Of a stretch of DNA of 57,772 nucleotides, positions 1 to 8,620 are shown piece by piece. Every line of letters starts with the position of its first letter. Positions within the stretch are counted from its first letter, which is position 1. The DNA is from Thermohalobaculum sp050331395 (GTDB lineage Bacteria; Pseudomonadota; Alphaproteobacteria; Rhodobacterales; Rhodobacteraceae). The position numbers were made by a program, and so were the translations under genes. The stretch is taken from positions 1 to 57,772 of the forward strand of contig JBHJGX010000061.1 of assembly GCA_050331395.1 (NCBI GenBank). The letters are read 5' to 3'. A model generated the notes under the pieces. It saw only the letters and a program-made list of their open reading frames with translations. It was not told the DNA's origin and ran no database searches.

Positions 1-478
1 CGGCCCGGGGGCGGGGGCGCGCCGCCCCGCGGGCGGGGGGGGCACACCATTCCATCCCCCGCCCGTAACACCGAGCGGCCGGCCGCGGGGGGCGGCGACC
101 CCCCCTCGCCCGGGGACAGGCCTTGCGGCCCGTCCCGCGCCCGGACCGGACGTTCGCGCGAAACCGTCAGCCGGTTGCCACCCCGTCTGGCGACATTGGC
201 GATTAACCGCGCGTTCCCCTTCGAGCTGAAGATGCGATCTCGACGTTGCCCGCCCCCGAGCGCGGAGCATGCGGGCGGCTGCGATCGGGTGGGTGGGCCC
301 GTGCCGGACCCGCCCCGCGGTGCGCGCTCGACGGGGAGATCGCAGCCGCCCGCGGACGCCGGCCCGGGAGCCGACCCCCCATTTTGTGAGCCGTTTTCAC
401 GGTGCGGTTGGCGGCTGTGATTGGCGCATTCCGCGCGCCTGTGGAACACCGGAGACAGCCCATGATCCGGAGATCCCC
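1..478. other. Leading region without a supported gene
   Basis: Extremely GC-rich sequence with long C and G runs, especially in the first 170 bases. The open frames here lack ribosome binding sites, conserved motifs or plausible protein composition. It presumably carries the promoter and leader of the DUF3179 gene that begins at 479, but I could not pick out a convincing -35/-10 pair. Confidence 0.5.
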
Positions 479-1846
479 ATGCCGCTCACCCGCCGGAGCC
501 TCTTGGCCGCCCCCGCCCTCGCCCTGCCCACCGCCGCCTTCGCCGATGCCGGCGACCTGCCGACTGCCGTCCGCAGCCTCGTCTTCGGCCAACCCATGCG
601 TCCGACCGAGGCGATGCGCGTGATCGCCGCCGAGCGCGACCCCAGCCTCGCGCCCGCCCTCATCTTCGCGCTCCGCTTTACCCGAGCCGATCGCCGGCCG
701 ATCGTCGAGCATCTCGCGCAACTGACCGGTGCGGCGCATGAAGACTGGTTCGATTGGATGCTCTGGCAGGAGGCGCATCCAGCGATCCGCCCCGCGCCCT
801 GGTTCGTCGAGCTGAAGCGCGAGGTTTTCCTCGCCATCGACCCGAATTTCTCCGTCTTCCTCCGTCCGGAGTATTTGGCTCCCGATCGCATGAAGATCCG
901 CCTTGAAGAGATCACCTGGGGCGGCGTGCACAAAGACGGGATCCCCTCCCTCGACAATCCCCCTCTGATCGCGGCCGAAGCGGCGGATTATCTCCGTCCG
1001 GACGACTTGGTCTTCGGCGTGGCGATCAACGGCGATGTGCGGGCCTATCCACTTAGGATAATGGGTTGGCACGAAATGTTCAACGAAGTGATCGGCGGCG
1101 TGCCGGTGGCGCTGGCCTATTGCACGCTGTGCGGCGCGGGTATTCTCTTCGAGACGCAACCCGATTGGCGCGAGACCCCTTATATCTTCGGCTCGTCAGG
1201 CTTTCTCTACCGATCCAACAAACTGATGTTCGACCGCGAGACCCATTCGCTTTGGAACCAGTTTACAGGAAAGCCCGTGGTCGGCCCGCTGGTCGACAGC
1301 CTCGTCGAGCTTCGCCAGCGCCCCGTGGTCATCGCGCCTTGGGCCGAGTGGCAGACGGCGAACCCGACGACGCGCGTCTTGTCCTTGGCGACGGGCCACA
1401 GTCGCGACTACGGCTCGGGAGTGGTCTATCGCCAATACTTCGCCTCGCCGGAGTTGATGTTCCCGACCCGAACCGACGAGCGCCGGCTTCGTCAGAAGGA
1501 CTATGTTTTCGGGATCCGACTGCAGGGCGCGGCCAAGGCCTGGCCGCTCGCGGCGTTTGCGGGCGGACGGGCGATCAACGACCGGGTCGGCGATCTGGCG
1601 GTGGTCCTCGTCGGCGATGCGGACGGCCGGACGGTGCGCGCCTATGAGCGGGGAGGCCGGACCTTCCGCATGGGCGAGGCGCCGGGGACGCTCGACGCGG
1701 CCGATGGCGGTTGGCGGATCCTCGAAACCGCGCTCGAAGGGCCGAACGGCGCAAGGTTGCCGCGTGTCGCCGGCCATGTGGCGTATTGGTTCGCCTGGGA
1801 CGGGTATCTGGGCGCCCGGTCCGATCTATGGACGCCCAACCGTTAA
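479..1846 (+). CDS. Tat-exported DUF3179 domain-containing protein
   Basis: 455 residues. I chose the ATG at 479 because it begins directly with a twin-arginine signal peptide (TRRSLLAAPALALP, cut near AFADA), whereas the longer open frame from 269 is arginine-rich with no signal. The body matches the DUF3179 family, including the cysteine pair in YCTLCGAG (C215 and C218) and the later segments on fixed aromatic and glycine positions (SLWNQF, DYGSG, DYVFG). DUF3179 proteins are secreted or periplasmic and of unknown biochemical role; the cysteine motif could hold a metal or redox centre, which is inference. The gene stands alone, ends 7 bp before the convergent VPLPA-CTERM gene, and shows no truncation. 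Confidence 0.85.
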   Translation: MPLTRRSLLAAPALALPTAAFADAGDLPTAVRSLVFGQPMRPTEAMRVIAAERDPSLAPALIFALRFTRADRRPIVEHLAQLTGAAHEDWFDWMLWQEAHPAIRPAPWFVELKREVFLAIDPNFSVFLRPEYLAPDRMKIRLEEITWGGVHKDGIPSLDNPPLIAAEAADYLRPDDLVFGVAINGDVRAYPLRIMGWHEMFNEVIGGVPVALAYCTLCGAGILFETQPDWRETPYIFGSSGFLYRSNKLMFDRETHSLWNQFTGKPVVGPLVDSLVELRQRPVVIAPWAEWQTANPTTRVLSLATGHSRDYGSGVVYRQYFASPELMFPTRTDERRLRQKDYVFGIRLQGAAKAWPLAAFAGGRAINDRVGDLAVVLVGDADGRTVRAYERGGRTFRMGEAPGTLDAADGGWRILETALEGPNGARLPRVAGHVAYWFAWDGYLGARSDLWTPNR

Positions 1847-1853
1847 GACGGCG

Positions 1854-2831
1854 TTACGCCGGTGTCTGCGTCCCGCGAAGACGCAGACCGCCCAACACGC
1901 CGAGCGCACCGAGCAGCAGAAGCGCGGAGGCCGGCAGCGGCACCCGCGTGCCGGTCGAATAGGCGAGAACGCCGATACCGCCCGAAATCCCCTGATAGTC
2001 CACCTCCAATTGTCGGACGTTACGCCCGATCTCATCTCCAAAGGTGAAGATGCTGTAGGAGTTGTCACCGGCATCCGCACCCGCCGGCGTGCCGGCCGGA
2101 TTGACCAGTCGAAGGGTCAATGCCGGATCGCCGTCAACCGGGATAAAGCCGACCGTGCCCGATGCTTCGGGCGGCGAGGCGATCGTTGTGAAATCCGCCT
2201 CGGTCAGTGTCGTCACGGTTCCGCCGACGGACGTGAACGTGAAGATGATGTTTTCCGACGCTTCGGCATCGTCAAAGTCGACCAGGATCAGCTGATCGAT
2301 GTTCGCGCCGAAAGGGAACAATTCTTCCGTGAAGTCGAAGAAAACATCGCCCCCGACCACGTCATCCGTGTCGCCGAGATTGTTCTCGTTGACGATAAGG
2401 ATGTTCCCTTCGGCTGGCGAGTTGAAGGCTGGGCCTGTCGCCAAGTCGTCATCGTCGCCCGCACAATCGCCCGCGATCCCGTCGCAATTCGAATCGAAGA
2501 GCGCCAGCGGATTGGTGCGCTCGCTGCCCGGAGAGCCGTCGGCATCGTTGTAGTCAGGGGTCGATAGCACCACCCCGAAGGTTTGTTCGAACTGGCGGCT
2601 GGCGATCCGATTGGCGAGACGGCGCTGCTGCACCGGCCCACTCGACGTCGTTGGGGGATAGATCGTCGGGTCGTTGAACCGCCCGGTTTCGGTCGATTGC
2701 AGGCCGGTTTCGCCGGCAAACGGGTCCCGTGTCTCGAAATCGAGCCGGTAATCGATCGGCGCCGCGTTCGCGACCCCCACGGTCCCCACGACCGTGATCA
2801 CCAGACCGGCTATCATCGTTGTGTTACGCAT
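1854..2831 (-). CDS. VPLPA-CTERM sorting domain-containing surface protein
   Basis: 325 residues. The start at 2831 follows a strong AAGGAGGG site and opens a signal peptide ending in VGVANA. The C-terminus carries the tripartite exosortase signal: VPLPASALLLLGALG followed by a short basic tail (GGLRLRG). VPLPA-CTERM proteins are thought to be cut and anchored or released by an exosortase of the XrtD type, usually alongside exopolysaccharide export; no exosortase lies in this window. The middle is acidic, beta-rich and unrecognised, with a Cys pair inside an Asp-rich stretch (SNCDGIAGDCAGDDDD) that might bind calcium. The gene is divergent from sapC with a 330-bp spacer. A second protein with the same sorting signal is at 47245-47823. 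Confidence 0.85.
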   Translation of the reverse strand: MRNTTMIAGLVITVVGTVGVANAAPIDYRLDFETRDPFAGETGLQSTETGRFNDPTIYPPTTSSGPVQQRRLANRIASRQFEQTFGVVLSTPDYNDADGSPGSERTNPLALFDSNCDGIAGDCAGDDDDLATGPAFNSPAEGNILIVNENNLGDTDDVVGGDVFFDFTEELFPFGANIDQLILVDFDDAEASENIIFTFTSVGGTVTTLTEADFTTIASPPEASGTVGFIPVDGDPALTLRLVNPAGTPAGADAGDNSYSIFTFGDEIGRNVRQLEVDYQGISGGIGVLAYSTGTRVPLPASALLLLGALGVLGGLRLRGTQTPA

Positions 2832-3161
2832 TACACCCTCCTTGCTCCCACGATTTTCGGTATCCGCTCTAGATTTGCTACGCAAGTAAAATGCGGGAAC
2901 ACGCGAATTCCCGCTGGCTAGATCGCGCTTAAGGCGAGTTGCCGCTTCGGCACTCCCCAAAGTCGGGCAAATCCGATCTTTGTAAGGCGCTAAAGTCTCG
3001 AGATCGTCACCGGCGGCCCCGGCAATAGCTGCGAAATCCTCTGCGCATCAGCGACGATCCCGGGACACACCGGACCGAAGCGGGGCCGGTGTCCGCTTGC
3101 GCTCGAGCGCCGGCCCTGATTGAAGAGCCCGCGAAACGCTGCGCGGATTGAGGAGGATCCC
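2832..3161. other. Divergent intergenic region (VPLPA-CTERM gene / sapC)
   Basis: 330 bp between two divergent genes, somewhat richer in A and T than its surroundings, so it must hold promoters in both directions. The clearest structure is a perfect 7-bp inverted repeat, GCGGGAA at 2893-2899 and TTCCCGC at 2908-2914, roughly 60-80 bp upstream of the minus-strand start. No canonical sigma-54 (GG-N10-GC) or strong sigma-70 promoter stood out. Confidence 0.45.
2893..2914. promoter_or_regulatory. Operator-like inverted repeat
   Basis: Perfect 7-bp arms (GCGGGAA / TTCCCGC) with an 8-bp spacer in the divergent promoter region. The size and spacing fit a dimeric regulator's operator. It is followed by neither a T-run nor a gene end, so a terminator is less likely. 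The regulator is unknown. Confidence 0.3.
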
Positions 3162-3893
3162 ATGGCCAAACAGCTCTTGATCTACGAGACCGCCGTGCCG
3201 GTGTCCTCTGAGCGGCATCGGAACCTGTCGGTCGTCGCCGGCGAGGATTACGGCTTTGCCCGCGATGTGAATGCGGTCCCGGTCGCTGCCGCCGAGATCC
3301 CGATCGTTGCGCTCGAAATGCCGATCGTCTTTGCGGGCAAGGACGTCAAACTTCCGGTCGCGATCATGGGGTTGCAGCCGCGGAAAAACGATTTCGTCGA
3401 CGCGGACGGGCGCTGGCGCGGGGCTTACGTGCCGGCGTTCCTTCGGCGTTATCCTTTCGCGCTCGCCGCGGCGGAGGAGGGCAGCAAGCTCACGCTTTGC
3501 CTCGACATGACCTTTGGCGGGGTGAACACCGAGGGCCGGGGCGAGGCGCTCTTCGACGCCGACGGCGGGCGCACGCCCTATCTCGACCGTATGCTCACGC
3601 TCTGCGAAGGGTTCGAGAAGGAGCACCGCCAGCTCCGCACGGTCTCCGAGATGATCGCCGAAATGGGGCTCCTCGAAGAAATGCATGCGGAAGTCAAGCT
3701 CAAGCAGCCGGTGTCGCTGCAAGGCTTCCACTCCGTCAACCGCAAGAAGGTGTCGGAACTCGACGACGCCTCATTGCTGCGATTGATGAAAACGGGCGGG
3801 GCGGAACTGATGCATTTGCATCTGGCGTCGATCCGGCAATTCAAGCGCCTCGGCGACATGCTGTCCGAGGGGGCGCTCGCCACCGCTCATTGA
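3162..3893 (+). CDS. SapC family protein
   Basis: 243 residues starting at an ATG preceded by GAGGAGG. The pattern is that of the SapC family (PF07277): an N-terminal segment placing H, D and the phrase ERHRNLSV early, a central YVPAFLRRYPF block, and a C-terminal F-SVNRKKVSEL and LMKTGGAELMHLHLAS block. The family was named after an S-layer-associated protein in Campylobacter, and a biochemical function is not established. There is no signal peptide or membrane segment, so the product is expected in the cytoplasm unless exported by another route. It is a single gene, divergent from the VPLPA-CTERM surface protein; the pairing with a surface protein is suggestive only. Confidence 0.85.
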   Translation: MAKQLLIYETAVPVSSERHRNLSVVAGEDYGFARDVNAVPVAAAEIPIVALEMPIVFAGKDVKLPVAIMGLQPRKNDFVDADGRWRGAYVPAFLRRYPFALAAAEEGSKLTLCLDMTFGGVNTEGRGEALFDADGGRTPYLDRMLTLCEGFEKEHRQLRTVSEMIAEMGLLEEMHAEVKLKQPVSLQGFHSVNRKKVSELDDASLLRLMKTGGAELMHLHLASIRQFKRLGDMLSEGALATAH

Positions 3894-4028
3894 GATCTCG
3901 CCGGGGGTGGCGGCGCCCGCCGGAACGTCCGCAGACCGGTTTCGCAACAGAGATCGCGGGCCGGTTAATCGCCTGTTCAGAGCTTCGCGCGACAAGCGGC
4001 GACGAAGCGGTAATGGGCGGAGTGTGCG

Positions 4029-6218
4029 GTGCTCGGACGTGTGGCAGCGGTGGCGATTCTCATGGCCCTCCCGGGCGTGGCGACGGCAGGGTCGGCGACG
4101 GGGGGCGAGCCCCCGATTCTCGACTATTTGTGGGTGCTCGTCGCCATTTCGCTCGTCGGCTTCATGCAGATCGGCTTTCTGCTGCTCGAATGCGGCTTTG
4201 TCCGGTCCAAGACGACGATCAATGTGGCGCAAAAGAATATTATCGACTTTATGCTTGCCTTCGGACTTTACTGGGTTTTCGGCTATATGCTGATGTTCGG
4301 CCCGTCGGTCGGCGGTTGGTTCGGCTTCGGGCTTGATTACGTCGCCGTCGACCGGGCCGACAGTTGGGAGGTGTTGTTCTTCCATTTTCAGGCCATGTTT
4401 GCTGGGACGGCCGCGACGATCGTCTCGGGCGCAGTGTCCGAGCGAATGAATTTTTGGGGATATGTGGCGCTCGCCGGGATTATCGGCCTCGTCATCTACC
4501 CGGTGATGGGCCACTGGGCCTGGGGCGGCGCGCTCATCGACGGCAATCCGACGCTCCTCGGCGATCTCGGCTTCATGGATTTCGCCGGCGCGACGGTGGT
4601 GCATTCGACGGGCGCCTGGGCGGCCCTCGCGGCGGTGCTTGTAATCGGCCCGCGGATCGGACGCTTTCGGCCGGATGGGACGGCTGTTCTGATCGCGGGC
4701 CACAACCCGGTGCTCAGTGCCGCGGGGGCCCTCATTCTCATGGTGGGCTGGCTCGGCTTCAACGGCGGCTCGAACCTCGGCATCGATTTCGGGATCTCCC
4801 AGATCGTCACCAATACGATCATCGCCGGCGTCTTTGGGGGGCTCGCCTGTCTGCTTTACGGGTGGGCGGTCGATGAGCGCGTTCTTCGGGTCGACCGGGC
4901 GCTCAACGGTCTGATCGGCGGCTTGGTCGCCGTCACGGCCGGGTGCAACGTGCTCGGTTTGCAGAGCGCGGCGCTCGTCGGTTTGGCCGGCGGTCTGGTG
5001 GCGCAGTACACGAACGACCTGCTTTTGCACCGGTTCAAGATTGACGATGTGGTGGGTGCGATCGGGGTGCATGGCTTCGCCGGGGCGGTGGGGACGATCC
5101 TGCTCGCTCTCTTGGCGCCGGCCGAGGCGCTCGAGGCCGGGTCGCGGGGTGCGCAAGTGCTCGTACAAACCGCGGGCGTGCTCGCCTGTTTCGTCTGGGC
5201 ATTCGGGCTGACTTGGCTCGCGATGAAGGCGCTGTCGTCGGTGATTTCGTTCCGTGTGGATCCCGAACACGAGGCGATGGGTCTGAACACGGCCGAGCAT
5301 GGGACCACGCTCGGGACGGGCGAGGTGCAGCAGCTGCTCGCACGCATGCTCGAGCGCGGCGATGCGAAGGGCGAGCTCGTGCGGGTGGAGCCGGGCGACG
5401 AGGCGGGCGAACTCGCCGAACTCTTCAATATGCTCCTGCTCCGATTGAACTCCGACGCCATTCTCGCCGAACGTGCGTCCGCCGAGCGTCTGCGCGGCAT
5501 GACCGAGCAAAAGCGCCGAGACGATCTCATCGTGGATCGGATCAATGCGTTGATCGCGCGTGCGGCCGAGGGCGAGTTTGGCGACCGGGTGGACGGCGCA
5601 GGCTCGTCGGAGGCGCTCTCGGCGGTCTGCACGGGTCTCAACCGACTTCTCGGCGCCGTGGACGAGGTAACCGGAGATCTGAAGGCGGCCATGGATCGGC
5701 TGGCGGCGGGCGATCTGTCGGGCGGCATGGCAACGCGGGGGTCGGGCCGGTTTGCCGCGATCGCGGACGACTATAACCAGAGCGTATCCCGGTTTCGCGA
5801 CGGAGAACGGCGGAGTGCGGATGCGCTTGGGCAACTGACGGGCGAGACGCGCCGAACGGCAGGCGAGGCGGCGTCGGCTCTGCGCGAAATTGAAGATGCG
5901 TCGCGCCAGGCGCTGAAGATTGTTACGATGATCGAGGAGATCGCCGACCGCACAGCGATGCTGTCCCTGAACGCCTCGATCGAAGCCTCGCGCGCGGGCG
6001 TCCATGGCCGGGCCTTTGCCGTGGTCGCGGGCGAGGTTCGGGCGCTCGCCGCGCGGGTCCGCGAGGCCTCGACGGAAATCGGGGCGATCATGTCGCGCAA
6101 CAGCGCGACGGTCTCTGCGGGCACGGTGGCTGTCGAAAACGTCCGGACCACCCTCGATCGGATCGAAGGGCGGCTCTCCAGTGCGGGCATGGCCGTCGAG
6201 CAGCGACGTGCAGGGTGA
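4029..6218 (+). CDS. Ammonium transporter (Amt) fused to HAMP-like and methyl-accepting chemoreceptor signalling domains
   Basis: 729 residues from a GTG preceded by GGGCGGAG; residues 1-21 form a signal peptide, as in AmtB. Residues about 30-425 are a complete Amt fold with the diagnostic D184 (MDFAGATVVH) and the twin pore histidines H192 and H348 (IGVHGFAGAVG). After a short linker come HAMP-like coiled segments (about 430-600). A chemoreceptor hairpin follows, with the conserved tip near 635-675: EEIADRTAMLSLNASIEAS, then HGRAFAVVAGEVRALA. Only about 55-75 residues follow the tip, so the descending helix is short and no CheR/CheB pentapeptide tether is visible. The intact Amt pore residues mean it may still conduct as well as sense ammonium. 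Likely role: an inner-membrane ammonium receptor signalling to a CheA-type kinase. No che genes or glnK are adjacent. Confidence 0.88.
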   Translation: MLGRVAAVAILMALPGVATAGSATGGEPPILDYLWVLVAISLVGFMQIGFLLLECGFVRSKTTINVAQKNIIDFMLAFGLYWVFGYMLMFGPSVGGWFGFGLDYVAVDRADSWEVLFFHFQAMFAGTAATIVSGAVSERMNFWGYVALAGIIGLVIYPVMGHWAWGGALIDGNPTLLGDLGFMDFAGATVVHSTGAWAALAAVLVIGPRIGRFRPDGTAVLIAGHNPVLSAAGALILMVGWLGFNGGSNLGIDFGISQIVTNTIIAGVFGGLACLLYGWAVDERVLRVDRALNGLIGGLVAVTAGCNVLGLQSAALVGLAGGLVAQYTNDLLLHRFKIDDVVGAIGVHGFAGAVGTILLALLAPAEALEAGSRGAQVLVQTAGVLACFVWAFGLTWLAMKALSSVISFRVDPEHEAMGLNTAEHGTTLGTGEVQQLLARMLERGDAKGELVRVEPGDEAGELAELFNMLLLRLNSDAILAERASAERLRGMTEQKRRDDLIVDRINALIARAAEGEFGDRVDGAGSSEALSAVCTGLNRLLGAVDEVTGDLKAAMDRLAAGDLSGGMATRGSGRFAAIADDYNQSVSRFRDGERRSADALGQLTGETRRTAGEAASALREIEDASRQALKIVTMIEEIADRTAMLSLNASIEASRAGVHGRAFAVVAGEVRALAARVREASTEIGAIMSRNSATVSAGTVAVENVRTTLDRIEGRLSSAGMAVEQRRAG

Positions 6219-6239
6219 TCTTTGACCTCGGGGCGCCCT

Positions 6240-6253
6240 TTGACCTCGATCAA
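6240..6253 (+). promoter_or_regulatory. FNR/FnrL-type binding site upstream of bchE
   Basis: TTGAC-CTCG-ATCAA matches the FNR consensus TTGAT-N4-ATCAA with one mismatch. It lies 52 bp upstream of the bchE start codon. A further copy of its left half, TTTGACCTCG, occurs at 6221-6230. FnrL-type activators are known to switch on bchE expression at low oxygen in phototrophic Rhodobacter species, so the placement is biologically sensible. Confidence 0.6.
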
Positions 6254-6272
6254 GAAGGTCGCAACCTCTTTA

Positions 6273-6290
6273 TGTCAACTTTGAATGACA
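6273..6290 (+). promoter_or_regulatory. PpsR/CrtJ-type binding site upstream of bchE
   Basis: A perfect TGT-N12-ACA (TGTcaactttgaatgACA) immediately upstream of the bchE ribosome binding site (AAGGAGGAA). This is the recognition pattern of PpsR/CrtJ, the aerobic repressor of bacteriochlorophyll and carotenoid genes. Placed downstream of the FNR-like box, it would allow repression under oxygen and activation without it. Confidence 0.6.
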
Positions 6291-6304
6291 CAAGGAGGAA
6301 CGCC

Positions 6305-7999
6305 ATGCGGATTGTGCTCATCCACCCCAATTATCATTCTGGCGGTGCCGAGATCGCCGGCAACTGGCCCCCCGCCTGGGTTGCCTATCTCGCCGGTCCG
6401 CTCAAAGCTGCAGGCTTCACCGATATCACCTTTATTGATGCGATGACCGAGGAGCTGTCCGAGGACGCGCTTCGGACCCGGATCGCCGAAGCGAGTCCCG
6501 ACATTGTCGGCGCCACCGCGATCACGCCGTCCATTTACCGCGCCGAACGCGCGCTCGAGATCGCCCGCGAGGCCGCTCCCGGGGCGGTCACCGTGCTGGG
6601 CGGCGTTCACGCCACGTTCATGTACCGACAGGTGCTGTCGGAGGCGCCCCATATCGACGCGATCGTTCGGGGCGAGGGTGAGACCGTTTTTCTGGATCTT
6701 GTCCGTGCTATCGCCGAGGGGCGTTGGCCCGCCGACCGCAAACGGATCAAGGGTATCGCATACCGGGAGGGATCGGACATCGTCGCGACTGCCGCTGCGC
6801 CTACGATCAAGGACCTGGACGGTCTGACGCCGGATTGGTCGATCCTCGACTGGCACCGCTATGTGTACATTCCGCTTGGGACCCGTCTCGCGATCCCGAA
6901 CATGGCGCGCGGCTGCCCGTTCACGTGCTCATTTTGCTCGCAATGGAAATTCTGGCGCGATTATCGGGTTCGAGACCCGAAAAAGGTGGTGGACGAAATA
7001 GAAAATCTTGTCGACGCGCACGGCGTTGGGTTTTTTATCCTCGCAGACGAAGAACCGACGATCAATCGAAAGAAATTCACGGCATTCTGCGAGGAGCTGA
7101 TTGCGCGTGGTCTCCCGGATCGGGTCAAATGGGGCATAAACACACGTGTGACTGATATTGAACGGGACAAAGATCTGTTGCCGCTCTGGCGGCGTGCGGG
7201 CCTCGTCCATGTGTCCCTGGGCACCGAAGCGGCTGCGCAACTGAAGCTCGACCTCTTCAACAAGGAAACCCGGGTCGAACAAAATAAGGAGGCCATCCGC
7301 CTTCTGCGTGAGGCAGATATTTTTACTGAGGCACAATTCATCGTTGGGCTCGACAACGAGACCGAAGAGACCCTCGAGGAGACCTATCGCTTTGCTCGCG
7401 ACTGGAACCCGGATTTGGCCAATTGGACGATGTATACTCCTTGGCCTTTCACGCCTCTTTATCAAGAGATCCGAGACAAGGTCGAAGTCTTCGATTTCGA
7501 GAAGTACAACTTTGTAACGCCGATCATGAAGCCGGCAGCAATGGATCGGGCGACACTGCTCGATCGCGTCATGGCGAACTATCGGCGGTTTTTCATGATC
7601 AAGGCCCTGTTCCACTATCCCTGGCGCGGCACCGGCTTTCGCCGGAAATACCTCTTGGGGTGTCTCAAAGCATTTCTCAAAGCCGGGTTCGCCCGGACCT
7701 TTTACGATCTTGGCAAGGTCGGATATTGGGGGCCGCAATCAAAGAAAAACGTGGACTTCCACTTCGATGAGAGCCGAAAGATCGCACCGGCCCAGCTCGC
7801 GGATTGGGAAGCATTGGCAGATCGCAAGCAAAAGGCGGCCGAGCGTAAGGCGGCGGTCAAAGCGCAAATCAAGGCCGCGAAGGACGCTGAGCGCGCCGCA
7901 GCTTGCGGCGGCGGCCGCGAACAGATGACCGACACGGCGTTTGCCGCCGTGGACCGGGCCACGCACCCCACCGCCGCGACCCGCGTGCCAGCGGAATGA
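6305..7999 (+). CDS. bchE: Magnesium-protoporphyrin IX monomethyl ester anaerobic (oxygen-independent) oxidative cyclase
   Basis: 564 residues. The ATG at 6305 follows AAGGAGGAA and opens the family N-terminus MRIVLIHPNYHSGGAEI. An N-terminal cobalamin-binding fold (about 1-140) is followed by a radical-SAM core with CX3CX2C at C204, C208 and C211 (ARGCPFTCSFCSQWKFW). A BchE-specific C-terminal part contains RRKYLLGCLKAFLK and GYWGPQSKKNVDFHFD. The enzyme closes the isocyclic ring E of bacteriochlorophyll without oxygen, using water as oxygen donor. The C-terminus has an extra Lys/Ala-rich, probably coiled stretch. It is coupled to bchJ by an ATGA overlap. Codons are less GC-biased than in neighbouring genes, which may reflect constraint or transfer. 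No other photosynthesis genes are present here apart from bchJ. Confidence 0.95.
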   Translation: MRIVLIHPNYHSGGAEIAGNWPPAWVAYLAGPLKAAGFTDITFIDAMTEELSEDALRTRIAEASPDIVGATAITPSIYRAERALEIAREAAPGAVTVLGGVHATFMYRQVLSEAPHIDAIVRGEGETVFLDLVRAIAEGRWPADRKRIKGIAYREGSDIVATAAAPTIKDLDGLTPDWSILDWHRYVYIPLGTRLAIPNMARGCPFTCSFCSQWKFWRDYRVRDPKKVVDEIENLVDAHGVGFFILADEEPTINRKKFTAFCEELIARGLPDRVKWGINTRVTDIERDKDLLPLWRRAGLVHVSLGTEAAAQLKLDLFNKETRVEQNKEAIRLLREADIFTEAQFIVGLDNETEETLEETYRFARDWNPDLANWTMYTPWPFTPLYQEIRDKVEVFDFEKYNFVTPIMKPAAMDRATLLDRVMANYRRFFMIKALFHYPWRGTGFRRKYLLGCLKAFLKAGFARTFYDLGKVGYWGPQSKKNVDFHFDESRKIAPAQLADWEALADRKQKAAERKAAVKAQIKAAKDAERAAACGGGREQMTDTAFAAVDRATHPTAATRVPAE

Positions 8000-8577
8000 T
8001 CGACCGGCCCGTGGCGCGCGTCGGCCCGAACGCGATCCTCCAGACGGCGGAGGCGCTCCGGGCGCGGGGCGGCGATGCGCTGGCACGCCAGGTCTTTGCC
8101 GCGGCCGGGCTTGCGGCGCGCCTCGTGACCCCGCCGACCGAAATGGTGCCAGAGGGCGAGGCCGCGCGGCTCCATCGGGCGTGCTGCCGGACGCTCGCCC
8201 CCGCCGAGGCCGAGGCCGCTGCCCGCGATGCGGGTCTGCGCACGGCCGCCTACATCCTCCGATACCGCATCCCGCGACCGGCCCGCTGGCTCTTGCGCGC
8301 GCTGCCGCCGGGGCTGGCCACCCGGCTTCTCCTCGCCGCGATCGCGCGCCATGCCTGGACGTTCGCGGGTTCTGGCCGGGTCGCCGTCACGCCCGGTCGG
8401 CCGGCGGTCATCGAGATTGCGGCCAACCCGCTCGCGACGCCCGGCTGCCCGTGGCACCGCGGTGTGTTCGAGGGGCTCTTCCGTACCCTCGTCGACCGCG
8501 GGACCGAGGTTCGCGAGACCGCCTGCACCGCCCGCGGCGCGCCGGCCTGCCGGTTCGAGATCCACCGGTCCGGGTGA
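7996..8577 (+). CDS. bchJ: BchJ-like V4R-domain protein (bacteriochlorophyll biosynthesis)
   Basis: 193 residues. The ATG at 7996 overlaps the bchE stop (ATGA), indicating translational coupling. The sequence has the BchJ layout: an N-terminal RVGPNAI and LARQVFAAAGL block, a helical middle (RPARWLLRALPP), and a C-terminal V4R-type domain with HRGVFEGLFRTLV and the conserved Cys-rich close (ACTARGAPACRFEI). BchJ was first proposed to be the 4-vinyl (8-vinyl) reductase. Later work on other organisms assigns that activity to BciA/BciB, and BchJ is now viewed as an accessory factor, perhaps a tetrapyrrole carrier. The bchE-bchJ order is the classical one of purple bacteria, where it usually lies inside the photosynthesis gene cluster. 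Confidence 0.9.
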   Translation: MIDRPVARVGPNAILQTAEALRARGGDALARQVFAAAGLAARLVTPPTEMVPEGEAARLHRACCRTLAPAEAEAAARDAGLRTAAYILRYRIPRPARWLLRALPPGLATRLLLAAIARHAWTFAGSGRVAVTPGRPAVIEIAANPLATPGCPWHRGVFEGLFRTLVDRGTEVRETACTARGAPACRFEIHRSG

Positions 8578-8620
8578 TTTCGCGCTGGCATCCGGTCCGG
8601 TCCCGGGCCATGAGGCGCCG

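Noticed and set aside
3771..6005. 744-residue minus-strand ORF opposite the Amt fusion gene
   Set aside because: Arg/His-rich composition and exact antisense to conserved Amt motifs.
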